Below, one piece after another: positions 6,714 to 14,340 of a stretch of DNA of 23,973 nucleotides. Positions within the stretch are counted from its first letter, which is position 1; every line of letters begins with the position of its first letter. The notes beneath the pieces are model-generated. The model saw only the letters and a list, made by a program, of their open reading frames with translations. It did no database searches and was not told the DNA's origin. A program made the position numbers and the translations under genes. The DNA is taken from the NCBI GenBank assembly GCA_035291605.1, contig DATDRS010000457.1, positions 1 to 23,973 of the forward strand, given 5' to 3'. The stretch is from DATDRS01 sp035291605. Its GTDB lineage: Bacteria; Chloroflexota; Anaerolineae; Anaerolineales; UBA6663.

Positions 6714-9101
6714 TTACTTCACAATTCCCGCATCCACCATCGCCAGGTACACCTTCTCGGCGGTGAAGGGCGGCGAGTCGAGCCGGATGCCGACGGCGTC
6801 GTAAAGCGCGTTAGCAATCGCGGGGATGGTGGGCACCATCGGGTGCTCGCCGATGCCGCGCGCGCCCCACGGCCCGTCGTCTTGCGGCACCTCGACGATG
6901 ATCGCCTCGATGTGCTGCGGCGCGTCGGAACTGGTGGCAATGCGATAATCCACGAAGCTGGGGTTTTGCACCACACCCTCTTTGAGCTTCAGACGCTCAA
7001 ACAGCGCCGTGCTGATGCCCTGCACCAACCCGCCCTCCATCTGCGCCTTGACCATCTCCGGGTTGATGGCCCGGCCCACGTCGTACACAGACACGCCCCG
7101 GAGGATGTCCACTTTGCCGGTGTCCAGATCCACTTCCACTTCCACCGCCTGCGCCCCGGTGGTGTAGTGGACGACGGCGCGCGGGCCCTGCCCGGTCTCC
7201 GGGTCGAGGCCGGTCACATACGTGGGCATGAAGCTGCCGCGCCCCAGCACCGGGCCGCCTCGCCAACCCTGATCGTTCGGTTTGGGCAGGCCGTAAATTA
7301 CGATGTCTTTCAGCGAGCGCGACTCCTCCGTCTTGTAAGAGACCACGTTGCCGTTGACGATGTCGAGATCGTCCGGGTCTTCGCCCCAGGCCTCGGCGAC
7401 CAAATCGAGAATCTGCTGGCGGGCGTCGCGCGCGGCGGCGACGACGGCGTTGCCCATGCTCCACGTCAGGCGGCTGGCGACGGTCTGCCACTCGTAGGGG
7501 CTGTACTGCGTGTCCAGCGGCCTGGCGATTCTCACCCAATCGTAGGGCACGCCGAGCGCGGCGGCGGCCATCTGCGCCATCACCGTGAACGAGCCTTGCC
7601 CGATCTCTTGACCGCCCAGCGCCACGGTCACCGTGCCGTCTTCGTTCAGCGAAACTCGCGCGCTCGATCCGGCGTTGGGCGGCATGGCGGGCGCTTTCCA
7701 CATGATGGCGATGCCCTTGCCGCGCCGCTTTCGCGAAGCAGGCGCGCTCGGCGGGGCCTTGTGCCCCCAGCCGATGGCCTGCGCCGCTTTCTCGATACAC
7801 TCCGACAGGCCGATGGGGTGCATCGTCATGCCGGTGGCGATGATGTCGCCCTCGCGCACGCAGTTGAGTTTGCGAAACTCCACCGGGTCCATGCCCACCG
7901 CGTGGGCCACGTCGTCAATGCACTGTTCCAGTCCGGCGTGCAATTCGGGCATCCCAAAGCCGCGCATCGGCCCGCCCACCGGATGGTTGGTGTAAATGCA
8001 CAGGCTGTCCACTTTGGCGTTGGGCACGTCGTAGGGGCCGGTTCCGCTATAGCCGCCTGCGCGCGTCATGTTCACGCCGTATTCGGTGTAGGCCCCGGCG
8101 TCCCAGTAATATCTGTTCTCCATCGCCAGCAATTTGCCGTCTTTGTCGCAGCCCATCTTGAAATGGGCCGCAAGCCCTTGTCGCACGAACGTGGTGTAGA
8201 ACTCTTCTTCGCGCGTCAGGCGCAACTTCACAGGGCGGCCTTTCACCGCTTTGGCGATGACGACCGCGAGCGCCTCCATGCTCACGCCCGCTTTGGAGCC
8301 AAAGCCGCCGCCGAGATACGGCGCGATGACCTCGATCTTGCTCTGCGAGAGGCCCAGCGCTTTGGCGATGAGGTTGCGCGCGGCGAAGGGTGACTGCGAA
8401 CTGGCCCACAGCGTAATGCGGTCGGATTCATCCCACCTGGCGACGGCGACGTGCGGCTCGATGGGCGCGTGCTGGACGTGCGGGATGCGGTATTGGCGCT
8501 CGACGATAGCCGCACACCTGGGCCACGCCGTTTCCACATCCCCCTTGCGAATCTTGAAATGGTTGGAGACATTCGTCTCCGGCTTGGGGAAGATGAAGTT
8601 GGCAACCTTGTACTCGCCCAGATCGGGATGGATGAGAGGCGCTTTGGGGCTGGCGCCATACTCCGGGTCGAATACCGGGGGCAACGGTTCGTATTCCACC
8701 TCGATCAGGGCCAGCGCCCGTTCAGCCGTCTCTTCGTCCACGGCTGCCACGCCGGCCACCGGGTCGCCCACGTAGCGCGCGCGGCCACGGCAGAAGATGT
8801 GCCGATCCTGCAGATAAAGGCCGATGTAGCCAGGCGTGTCCTCGCCCGTGACGACGGCTTTTACGCCGGACAGTGCGCTGGCCTTACTGACGTCAATGCG
8901 CTTAATCAGGGCATGAGGATGGGGACTGCGCAAGATGCGCGCGTGCAACAACCTGGGGCCGAACTGCAAGTCGTCGGTGAAGATGGCAGCCCCAGTGACC
9001 TTCTCGTGGGCATCTACCCTGGGCACGCTCTGGCCGATGAGTTCAGGCACCTTTTCTTCTCGGCCATTCTTCCCATTCTTGCGTTCTTTGATCTTAGCCA
9101 T
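6714..9101 (-). CDS. Molybdopterin-binding subunit, xanthine dehydrogenase family hydroxylase
   Basis: A 795-residue large subunit, normal length for the family. It inserts a water-derived oxygen at a ring carbon or aldehyde. Visible Mo-site motifs are GGGFGSK (264-270), PMRGFGMPE (378-386), GGQEIGQG (496-503) and RGIGEHP, whose E752 is the catalytic base. R380 matches bovine xanthine oxidase R880, but the purine-binding E802 position is A271, so xanthine dehydrogenase is an unsafe name. The RGFG loop also separates it from the CO dehydrogenase CoxL form (AYxCSFR). GGAGGT lies seven bases before ATG. It is third after the FAD and 2Fe-2S genes, the M-S-L order seen in many such operons. Substrate unknown; an N-heteroaromatic compound is plausible. 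Confidence 0.93.
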   Translation of the reverse strand: MAKIKERKNGKNGREEKVPELIGQSVPRVDAHEKVTGAAIFTDDLQFGPRLLHARILRSPHPHALIKRIDVSKASALSGVKAVVTGEDTPGYIGLYLQDRHIFCRGRARYVGDPVAGVAAVDEETAERALALIEVEYEPLPPVFDPEYGASPKAPLIHPDLGEYKVANFIFPKPETNVSNHFKIRKGDVETAWPRCAAIVERQYRIPHVQHAPIEPHVAVARWDESDRITLWASSQSPFAARNLIAKALGLSQSKIEVIAPYLGGGFGSKAGVSMEALAVVIAKAVKGRPVKLRLTREEEFYTTFVRQGLAAHFKMGCDKDGKLLAMENRYYWDAGAYTEYGVNMTRAGGYSGTGPYDVPNAKVDSLCIYTNHPVGGPMRGFGMPELHAGLEQCIDDVAHAVGMDPVEFRKLNCVREGDIIATGMTMHPIGLSECIEKAAQAIGWGHKAPPSAPASRKRRGKGIAIMWKAPAMPPNAGSSARVSLNEDGTVTVALGGQEIGQGSFTVMAQMAAAALGVPYDWVRIARPLDTQYSPYEWQTVASRLTWSMGNAVVAAARDARQQILDLVAEAWGEDPDDLDIVNGNVVSYKTEESRSLKDIVIYGLPKPNDQGWRGGPVLGRGSFMPTYVTGLDPETGQGPRAVVHYTTGAQAVEVEVDLDTGKVDILRGVSVYDVGRAINPEMVKAQMEGGLVQGISTALFERLKLKEGVVQNPSFVDYRIATSSDAPQHIEAIIVEVPQDDGPWGARGIGEHPMVPTIPAIANALYDAVGIRLDSPPFTAEKVYLAMVDAGIVK

Positions 9102-9118
9102 GCTTACCTCCGATGCCG

Positions 9119-9607
9119 TCAGGCTGGCGCGGCTTCTGCCTCACCCCGCCGCGCCGCTTCTTTCACGGCTTCGATGAGGCGCAGGTAGCCCGTGCACCGG
9201 CACAGGTTGCCGACCAGTGCGTCGCGGATTTCGTAATCGCTGGGATCGGGATTGCGATCCAACAATGCCCGCGCCGAAATCAGCATGCCGGGGATGCAAA
9301 ATCCACACTGCACACCGCCCGCCGCGATGATGGCCTCTTGTATCGGGTCGAGTTGATGATCGTGGGCCAGCCCCTCGACGGTGATGATCTGCGCCCCATC
9401 GCACTCGACAGCCAGCACCATACAGCTATTGACTGGCTCGCCGTTCCAGAGCACGGTGCAGGCTCCGCACTCACCTGCGGCGCAGCCGTTCTTCGTACCC
9501 GTCAACGCCAGCTTCTCCCGCAGCATCTGCAGCAAAGTCATATGCGACGGCACGTCAACTCGATCGGTGACCCCGTTGATCGTGATCGTGATTTTGTGAT
9601 ACGACAT
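9119..9607 (-). CDS. 2Fe-2S subunit of the molybdenum hydroxylase
   Basis: A 162-residue small subunit that passes electrons from Mo to FAD. The plant-type cluster uses C42, C47, C50 and C62 (GCAAGECGAC ... SCM). The second cluster, in the helical domain, uses C101, C104, C136 and C138 (QCGFC ... LCRCTGY). I chose ATG at 9607 because GGAGG sits five bases before it; the ATG at 9619 would add four residues and contains that ribosome site itself. It lies 17 bases before the Mo subunit and 53 bases after the FAD subunit. The upstream gap holds a perfect inverted repeat that would form a hairpin in the mRNA. Confidence 0.95.
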   Translation of the reverse strand: MSYHKITITINGVTDRVDVPSHMTLLQMLREKLALTGTKNGCAAGECGACTVLWNGEPVNSCMVLAVECDGAQIITVEGLAHDHQLDPIQEAIIAAGGVQCGFCIPGMLISARALLDRNPDPSDYEIRDALVGNLCRCTGYLRLIEAVKEAARRGEAEAAPA

Positions 9608-9626
9608 GCTCGCCTCCATGTGGAGA

Positions 9627-9681
9627 GTGATCAGTCGTCAGTCATCGGTGAGCTGCCCGGTCATGACTGACGACTGATCAC
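9627..9681. repeat. Perfect 19-bp inverted repeat, 17-base loop
   Basis: GTGATCAGTCGTCAGTCAT (9627-9645) and its exact reverse complement (9663-9681) flank a 17-base spacer. The repeat covers the last codons and stop of the FAD subunit and the short gap before the 2Fe-2S gene. The arms are built from a reiterated TCAGTC-like word. There is no T-run, so it is not a standard terminator. In mRNA it could stabilise the upstream transcript or lower expression between the subunits. Confidence 0.93.
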
Positions 9682-10566
9682 CTTCCATACTTCCGTCACC
9701 ACTTTCCGCATCAGGTTCCTGACCATCAACTTGCGGTAGCGGGCGCTGCCGCGCACGTCGTCAATCGGGGTGCAGGCTTCCATCGCGGCCTCAGCCGCCT
9801 CGGCGATAGTCCCCTCGGTAATGGGTTTGTCCGAAAGGATCATCTCTGCCCGCGTGGGCGCCAGCGGAATAGGCGCGACCGAAGCGAGGGCCAGCCGGAA
9901 GCGGTAGCCCGACGGCGTATCATCGTCACGGTAACCCAGCGCCGTCACACCCACGATAGCCAGGTCCCCGATGGTGTTGCGACCCAGCTTGAGGTACCTG
10001 GCCGTATAACCCTTCGGCGGGATAGGAAAATGGACGGCGGTCACGACGTCGCCCCGTTGTAACTTCGTCTTGCCTGGGCCGAGGAAGAAAGTGCTCAACG
10101 GTTCGACTCGCAGGCCGTTCACGCCGTGGACACGGAGCGAACCCTCGAGCACGAGGCACGCGCCGATGGTGTCGCCTGCCGGAGAGGCATTACAAATATT
10201 GCCGACGATCGTGGCCCGCGTGCGCAGTGGATAACTGGCGACGGTGTGACAGGCTTCCGCCAGCACCGGATAGCGGTTTTGCACGTCCGGCGAGACAATC
10301 ACCCGGTTCAGGTTTACTGCCGCGCCGATGGTCAGGCCGCCGAGCGGGTCGAACGCGATGGTGTTCATCCCGTCCAGGTGTTTCACGTCCACCAGATACT
10401 TGTCCTTCCAGAAACCATCGCGCATACGGACAAAAGTGTCGGTGCCGCCGACGAAGGCGCGCGCCTCGCCCGCGTGTTGCGCCAGGAACTGGCTGGCCTC
10501 GGCTAGCGTCGCGGGCTTGATGTAATCAAATTCGGGGAGTCCGGGATGCGGTGTTAGCACAGTCAT
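9661..10566 (-). CDS. FAD-binding subunit of the molybdenum hydroxylase
   Basis: A 301-residue medium subunit that takes electrons from the iron-sulphur clusters to FAD and on to NAD or another acceptor. FAD motifs are FVGGTD (38-43) and TIVGNICNASPAGD (119-132), then the C-terminal CO dehydrogenase flavoprotein domain (about 185-290). There is no Cys-rich insertion of the kind found in 4-hydroxybenzoyl-CoA reductase. ATG at 10566 overlaps the stop of the permease remnant (ATGA), but AAAGGAGG ends only one base before it. GTG at 10560 would have a normal seven-base spacing and may be the true start. The last residues (ISRQS) and the stop are encoded by one arm of the 9627-9681 palindrome. Confidence 0.93.
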   Translation of the reverse strand: MTVLTPHPGLPEFDYIKPATLAEASQFLAQHAGEARAFVGGTDTFVRMRDGFWKDKYLVDVKHLDGMNTIAFDPLGGLTIGAAVNLNRVIVSPDVQNRYPVLAEACHTVASYPLRTRATIVGNICNASPAGDTIGACLVLEGSLRVHGVNGLRVEPLSTFFLGPGKTKLQRGDVVTAVHFPIPPKGYTARYLKLGRNTIGDLAIVGVTALGYRDDDTPSGYRFRLALASVAPIPLAPTRAEMILSDKPITEGTIAEAAEAAMEACTPIDDVRGSARYRKLMVRNLMRKVVTEVWKVISRQS

Positions 10567-10868
10567 CCCTCCTTTGCGGGTCCCAGGCCTTCGGGGTTTC
10601 CAAAAACCCCGATGTAGCGAATCAAGATGCCCACCAGAATGTTGACCACGCCGGTCAGCATGATGCCTCCCTGGGCGACCCGGATGCGCATGACTGGATC
10701 GTCAATGTTGTAGATGTTGGTGACCGTGATGGCGACCACGGGCGCGATGTAGGAGAAACTTGAGCCGTAGTACAGCGGGATGTAACTCTTCGCCAACCAG
10801 GACGAGAGCAACAGTGCGGCGATGGTGGCCAGGCCAGAGGCGAAGAGGGTAACGCCGACGTCAATCGG
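10563..10868 (-). pseudogene. Remnant of an NCS2 (uracil/xanthine) permease
   Basis: The frame is open from 10868, just after a TAA, to the TGA at 10563. It encodes about 101 residues: GVTLFASGLATI, then IPLYYGSSFSYIAPVVAIT, then GGIMLTGVVNILVGILIRYIG. This matches the segment near the second and third helices of nucleobase:cation symporters (family PxYLGSSFAFIxP). A full permease has about 430 residues, so the N-terminal start and roughly three quarters of the C-terminus are missing. The only in-frame start is TTG at 10811. The tail (GVFGNPEG...) diverges from the family where a palindrome lies. It may still be translated, because its stop overlaps the FAD gene. It suggests that the operon once carried its own importer. 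Confidence 0.8.
10591..10612. repeat. Perfect 9-bp inverted repeat at the permease truncation point
   Basis: TCGGGGTTT (10591-10599), loop CCAA, AAACCCCGA (10604-10612): a perfect hairpin of 9 base pairs with a 4-base loop. It encodes the GVFGNPEG stretch after which the permease stops, where the frame leaves the NCS2 family sequence. There is no T-run on the - strand after it, so a terminator role is unlikely. Confidence 0.85.
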
Positions 10869-10977
10869 TTATGGGATTGGCAACAGATATACACGACTCA
10901 GCCTGAAAAACAAACGCTCTCGATGGAGCCGGCCGCATTCTGGGTCTGTATTCCCCTAATTCTTAAGTCATATCTCT

Positions 10978-11005
10978 AGCATAGTTCCTCAGGAGGCTAA
11001 GTCAA
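10978..11005 (-). promoter_or_regulatory. Putative sigma-70 promoter of the hydroxylase/decarboxylase run
   Basis: On the - strand TTGACT (11005-11000) and TATGCT (10983-10978) are 16 bases apart, pointing to the permease remnant and FAD gene. The spacer holds the hyphenated palindrome CCTC-CT-GAGG, a possible operator. A leader of about 100 bases precedes the first open codons; I recognise no riboswitch in it. Confidence 0.55.
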
Positions 11006-11050
11006 TTGTCATGCCACACGATGGGCCGATGTCAAATGTCACTTAATGAG

Positions 11051-11099
11051 AAACAAAAAGATCGTAACCGCCCGACCTGAGCCGAACGACTACGATCTT
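11051..11099 (-). terminator. Rho-independent terminator of tRNA-Leu
   Basis: On the - strand AAGATCGTA (11099-11091) pairs perfectly with TACGATCTT (11066-11058), followed by TTTTTGTTT. It begins 13 bases after the tRNA 3' end. The loop is large (24 bases) and G/C-rich. Confidence 0.85.
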
Positions 11100-11112
11100 C
11101 TGAGTATGTCAC

Positions 11113-11200
<88 letters not shown>

Positions 11201-11226
11201 ATTTAGTGGTACACTGGTCAAGGCAA

Positions 11227-11254
11227 ATTATACCGGTTCGAGCCAGCCTGTCAA
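11227..11254 (-). promoter_or_regulatory. Consensus sigma-70 promoter of tRNA-Leu
   Basis: Perfect TTGACA (11254-11249) and perfect TATAAT (11232-11227) with a 16-base spacer on the - strand. The -10 box is 26 bases from the tRNA 5' end. The first base of the -35 box is the first base of the ATG of the divergent LON-domain gene, so polymerase binding here could hinder that gene. Confidence 0.9.
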
Positions 11255-11901
11255 TGAAACTACCCCTGTTTCCTCTGCGCACCGTCCTGTTCCCTGGCAT
11301 GTTACTGCCCCTCCACATCTTCGAGCCGCGCTACCGGGAGATGATCAACCTGTGCGTCCGGACCGACCAGCCCTTCGGCGTGGTCCTCATCCGTTCGGGC
11401 GTCGAGGTAGGCGGCGAAGCGGAGCCGCACCCCGTCGGGACCTATGCCCGGGTTTCACGCGTCGAGCGCCTCCCTGACGGGCGGATGAACATCGAGACCG
11501 TTGGGCAGGATCGTTTTCGCATCCTCTCCCTGAGCCGCGAGGCCACTTACCTGACCGGGACCGTCGAACACTACCCGCTGCTGGAACAGGAGGCCCCTCT
11601 GGCCCGGAAGTCTGTGCGGGCGCTGCTGCCTTGGCTGGAGCGTTACCTCGCGCTTATCGGCGAAGCCACGCACGAGCCTTTCAATCTGGAGCGCCTCCCC
11701 CCGGATCCGGTGACGGTCGCCTATCTGGCGGCCATCGTCGCGCAGATTCCGCTGGAGGAGAAACAATCCCTGCTCACCACCAGCACCGCCGCTGCGATGC
11801 TTGAGCAGGAGCGCGCGATCTATCGGCGCGAGGTCAGCCTGCTGCGCACGATGCTCAACAGCGATCAATCCAAGAGCAGCCCCGTTTTCTCGCCCAACTG
11901 A
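11254..11901 (+). CDS. LON-substrate-binding-domain protein
   Basis: A 215-residue stand-alone LON N-terminal domain protein. The opening LPLFPLRTVLFPGMLLPLHIFEPRYREMI is characteristic, and the domain covers about residues 1-195. There is no AAA or protease domain, as is usual for this family, so it probably recognises or scaffolds substrates; its exact role is unknown. I chose ATG at 11254 because the conserved sequence begins there. A GTG at 11206 would start only six bases from the tRNA gene and adds 16 atypical residues. No Shine-Dalgarno sequence precedes 11254, so a leaderless message is possible. It ends with a Ser-rich tail. Confidence 0.92.
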   Translation: MKLPLFPLRTVLFPGMLLPLHIFEPRYREMINLCVRTDQPFGVVLIRSGVEVGGEAEPHPVGTYARVSRVERLPDGRMNIETVGQDRFRILSLSREATYLTGTVEHYPLLEQEAPLARKSVRALLPWLERYLALIGEATHEPFNLERLPPDPVTVAYLAAIVAQIPLEEKQSLLTTSTAAAMLEQERAIYRREVSLLRTMLNSDQSKSSPVFSPN

Positions 11902-11902
11902 G

Positions 11903-11931
11903 TTGAACAATCCCCTGCCTCCGGGTACAAT
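11903..11931 (+). promoter_or_regulatory. Putative sigma-70 promoter of plsX-fabF
   Basis: TTGAAC (11903-11908), 17-base spacer, TACAAT (11926-11931), 47 bases before the plsX ATG. It begins just after the stop of the LON-domain gene. Confidence 0.7.
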
Positions 11932-11978
11932 TTCGCCCGCACTGGGGGACCTCTATCTCTCGCGGCAAAGGAATTGAC

Positions 11979-13031
11979 ATGCGGATCGTTGTGGACGCGA
12001 TGGGAAGCGACAAGTTTCCTCATCCAGATGTGGAAGGCAGCGTGCTCGCCGCGCGCGAATACGGCGTCGAAATCATCCTCGTCGGGGACGAGGCCCGCGT
12101 GACACCCGTCTTGGACGCGCAGCAACCCGGCAACCTGCCGATCAGAGTGGTGCACGCGCCGGAAATGCTCACGATGGAAGACAAGGGCATGGCGCTCGTG
12201 CTCAAGGCCAAGCGCAAGAACGCCAAGAATTCGATGGCAGTCGGCATTGACTTGGTTAAGCAGGGCGAGGCCGACGCCTTTGTCACCGCGGGGAATACGG
12301 GCGCGGCCTCCACGACCGCTTACTTCCGGCTGGGCACACTGCCGGGTGTGGACCGCCCCGCGACCGCCGGCCCCTTCCCCACGCGCATAGGCACCTGCAT
12401 CGTCCTGGACATCGGCGTGAACCCCGACTGCAAGCCCATCAACCTGCTCCAGTTCGCCATCATGGGCAGCATCTATGCCAAGCGCGTGCGCGGAGTGACG
12501 AATCCGCGCGTGGGCTTGCTGTCCAACGGCGAGGAGCCGGGCAAGGGCAACCAACTGGTGCGGGAAGCCTACCCGCTGCTGGCCGCCTCGGGCCTGAACT
12601 TCATCGGCAACGTCGAAGGCAAGGAAGTTTTCGGCGGTCAGGCCGACGTGGTGGTCACCGATGGCTTCAGTGGTAACGTGTTGTTGAAAGGCTCGGAGGC
12701 CGTAGCCAAGCTGCTGATGGATACCATCCGGGAGAAGATTCAATCCGCTTCGCCGCTAGCCAGATTGGGCGGTTGGCTGGTCAAGCCAACGCTGCAAAGC
12801 CTGCGCGCGATGCTCGACCCCAGCCATGAAGGCGCGGCGCCGCTGCTGGGCGTGAACGGGCTGGTCTTCATCGGCCACGGGCGCTCGGATGCGCTGGCGA
12901 TCAAGAACGCGGTGCGCGTGGCAAAACAAGCGGTGGAAGCCGGCATCTTGAACTCCATCCGCGACGACATCGCCCGCCAGATGACGCCGGCCAGCGCGCC
13001 AGCGGGTGAGAGTGAGGCGGCGCATGCCTGA
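11979..13031 (+). CDS. plsX: Phosphate acyltransferase PlsX
   Basis: A 350-residue enzyme that makes acyl-phosphate from acyl-ACP, the first step of the PlsX/PlsY phospholipid route; it acts peripherally at the membrane. Family marks are the N-terminal VVDAMGSDKFP, TAGNTGAASTTAYFRLGTLPGVDRPA in the middle, SNGEEPGKGN, VVTDGFSGNVLLK and the end FIGHGRSDALAIKNAVR. Length is normal. AAAGGA lies seven bases before ATG, and a promoter is seen at 11903-11931. It overlaps fabF by 8 bases, so the two are translated together; plsX-fab linkage is common in bacteria. Its C-terminal 20 residues are Ala/Pro-rich and not conserved. Confidence 0.97.
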   Translation: MRIVVDAMGSDKFPHPDVEGSVLAAREYGVEIILVGDEARVTPVLDAQQPGNLPIRVVHAPEMLTMEDKGMALVLKAKRKNAKNSMAVGIDLVKQGEADAFVTAGNTGAASTTAYFRLGTLPGVDRPATAGPFPTRIGTCIVLDIGVNPDCKPINLLQFAIMGSIYAKRVRGVTNPRVGLLSNGEEPGKGNQLVREAYPLLAASGLNFIGNVEGKEVFGGQADVVVTDGFSGNVLLKGSEAVAKLLMDTIREKIQSASPLARLGGWLVKPTLQSLRAMLDPSHEGAAPLLGVNGLVFIGHGRSDALAIKNAVRVAKQAVEAGILNSIRDDIARQMTPASAPAGESEAAHA

Positions 13032-14277
13032 CTCGCGCCCCCGCGTCGTCGTCACTGGCCTCGGAGCCATCACACCACTTGGGCTGACCGTCCGCGAATT
13101 CTGGGAGGGATTGGTTGCGGGGAAATCCGGCATCACCCGCGTGACTCATTTCGACGCCAGCCAGCTCCCCTGCCAGGTGGCAGGGGAGGTCAAGGGCTTT
13201 GACCCCAAAAAGTACATAGATTTCAAGGAAGCCCGCCGCATGTCGCGCTGCTCACAGCTTACCCTCGCCGCTGCGCAGGAGGCCATGGCCGACGCCGGGC
13301 TGGATGGCAATTTCGGCGACCCCGAGCGAGCCGGGGTCGTGTTCGGCACCGCGATCGGCGGACTGGAGAAAGCCGACGAGGGCATCGTCGCCCTGCGCCA
13401 GCACGGCTACAGCCGGGTGAGTCCATTCTCGGCGCCCTCCTCCATCTGCAACATGCCGGCGTATCACCTCAGCCAGACCTATCACACGCTTGGCCCCTTG
13501 ACGACCATCGTGACGGCCTGCGCGGCCGGGGCGCAGGCCATCGGCGAGGCCGCCGAGCTCATCCGGCGCGGCGGGGCCGAGATTGTGATCACAGGCGGGG
13601 TCGAGGCGACGATTCAGGACTTTACGCTGGGCGGGTTTGCGGCGATGCGCGCCCTGCCCACGAGTTTCAACGACGCCCCAGATAAGGCGTCGCGCCCGTT
13701 CAACCGGGACCGCGAGGGCTTTGTGTTTTCTGAGGGGTGCGCGGTGCTCGTGCTCGAACAGTTGGACCACGCCCTCAGACGCGGAGCGCCGATCTACGCC
13801 GAGATCATCGGGCAAGCCTCCTCTTCGGACGCTTACCACATGGTAGCGCCTGACCCGACGTCCGAAGGCGCGATGCGCGCGATGCGCTGGGCGTTACAGG
13901 ATGCGGGCGTCTCGACCGAGGCAGTGGATTACATCAACGCGCACGGCACTTCGACTCCGGCGAACGACGCGGGCGAGACACTGGCGATCAAGAAACTCTT
14001 CGGCGAGCGGGCTTACTCGATCCCCGTCAGCTCGACGAAATCTATGATCGGCCACCCCATGGGGGCGGCGGGCGCGTTGGAGGCCATCGTGTGCGTGCTG
14101 ACGCTGAAGCACGGCATCATCCATCCGACCATCAACTACGAGCACCCCGATCCCGAATGCGATCTGGATTACGTGCCTAACAGGGCGCGCGAAGTTTCCG
14201 TCCGCGTCACACTCTCAAACTCGTTCGGCCTCGGCGGGCAGAATGCCTGCTTAGTGTTGAAAAAATTCGAAAGGTAA
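13024..14277 (+). CDS. fabF: 3-oxoacyl-ACP synthase II (KAS II)
   Basis: A 417-residue condensing enzyme that extends acyl-ACP with malonyl-ACP in fatty-acid synthesis. The Cys-His-His set is complete: C166 in TACAAGAQ, H307 in NAHGTSTPANDAGE and H344 in STKSMIGHPMGAAG, with K339 beside it. N-terminal VVVTGLGAITPLG and C-terminal NSFGLGGQNACLVL are typical. I chose ATG at 13024, which overlaps the plsX stop and has GAGG upstream; an earlier start at 13006 would add only RVRRR-type residues from the plsX tail. Without an ACP or chain-length factor beside it, primary metabolism is more likely than polyketide synthesis. Confidence 0.96.
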   Translation: MPDSRPRVVVTGLGAITPLGLTVREFWEGLVAGKSGITRVTHFDASQLPCQVAGEVKGFDPKKYIDFKEARRMSRCSQLTLAAAQEAMADAGLDGNFGDPERAGVVFGTAIGGLEKADEGIVALRQHGYSRVSPFSAPSSICNMPAYHLSQTYHTLGPLTTIVTACAAGAQAIGEAAELIRRGGAEIVITGGVEATIQDFTLGGFAAMRALPTSFNDAPDKASRPFNRDREGFVFSEGCAVLVLEQLDHALRRGAPIYAEIIGQASSSDAYHMVAPDPTSEGAMRAMRWALQDAGVSTEAVDYINAHGTSTPANDAGETLAIKKLFGERAYSIPVSSTKSMIGHPMGAAGALEAIVCVLTLKHGIIHPTINYEHPDPECDLDYVPNRAREVSVRVTLSNSFGLGGQNACLVLKKFER

Positions 14278-14286
14278 TGGGTGATA

Positions 14287-14329
14287 CGTGAGGCGTATTT
14301 CTTTCACGCCTCATGCCTCACGCCTCACG
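14287..14329. repeat. Inverted and direct word repeats between fabF and the NERD-like gene
   Basis: CGTGAGGCGT (14287-14296) matches ACGCCTCACG (14320-14329) perfectly as an inverted repeat, and ACGCCTCATG after a 9-base loop with one mismatch. The block is a reiteration of the word GCCTCA(C/T). It has no T-run. It occupies nearly all of the 63-base gap and leaves no ribosome site for the next gene. Confidence 0.75.
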
Positions 14330-14340
14330 CTATGCGACTC

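Noticed and set aside
6351..8393. Very long open frame (680 codons) on the + strand
   Set aside because: It lies opposite the Mo subunit and carboxyltransferase, is rich in His, Arg and Ala as GC-rich antisense frames are, and has no recognisable domain.
9661..10566. 4-Hydroxybenzoyl-CoA reductase beta subunit
   Set aside because: The Cys-containing insertion that binds the extra 4Fe-4S cluster in that enzyme is absent.
10906..10936. Possible attenuator (GCTC...GAGAGC followed by GTTTGTTTTT on the - strand)
   Set aside because: The stem is only about four or five pairs with a bulge, too weak to call a terminator.
10869..10977. Possible riboswitch in the leader before the permease remnant
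   Set aside because: I could not match purine, xanthine (NMT1), Moco or TPP patterns; no convincing multi-stem fold was seen by eye.
14287..14329. Rho-independent terminator after fabF
   Set aside because: The stem is plausible but no T-run follows it; left as a repeat.
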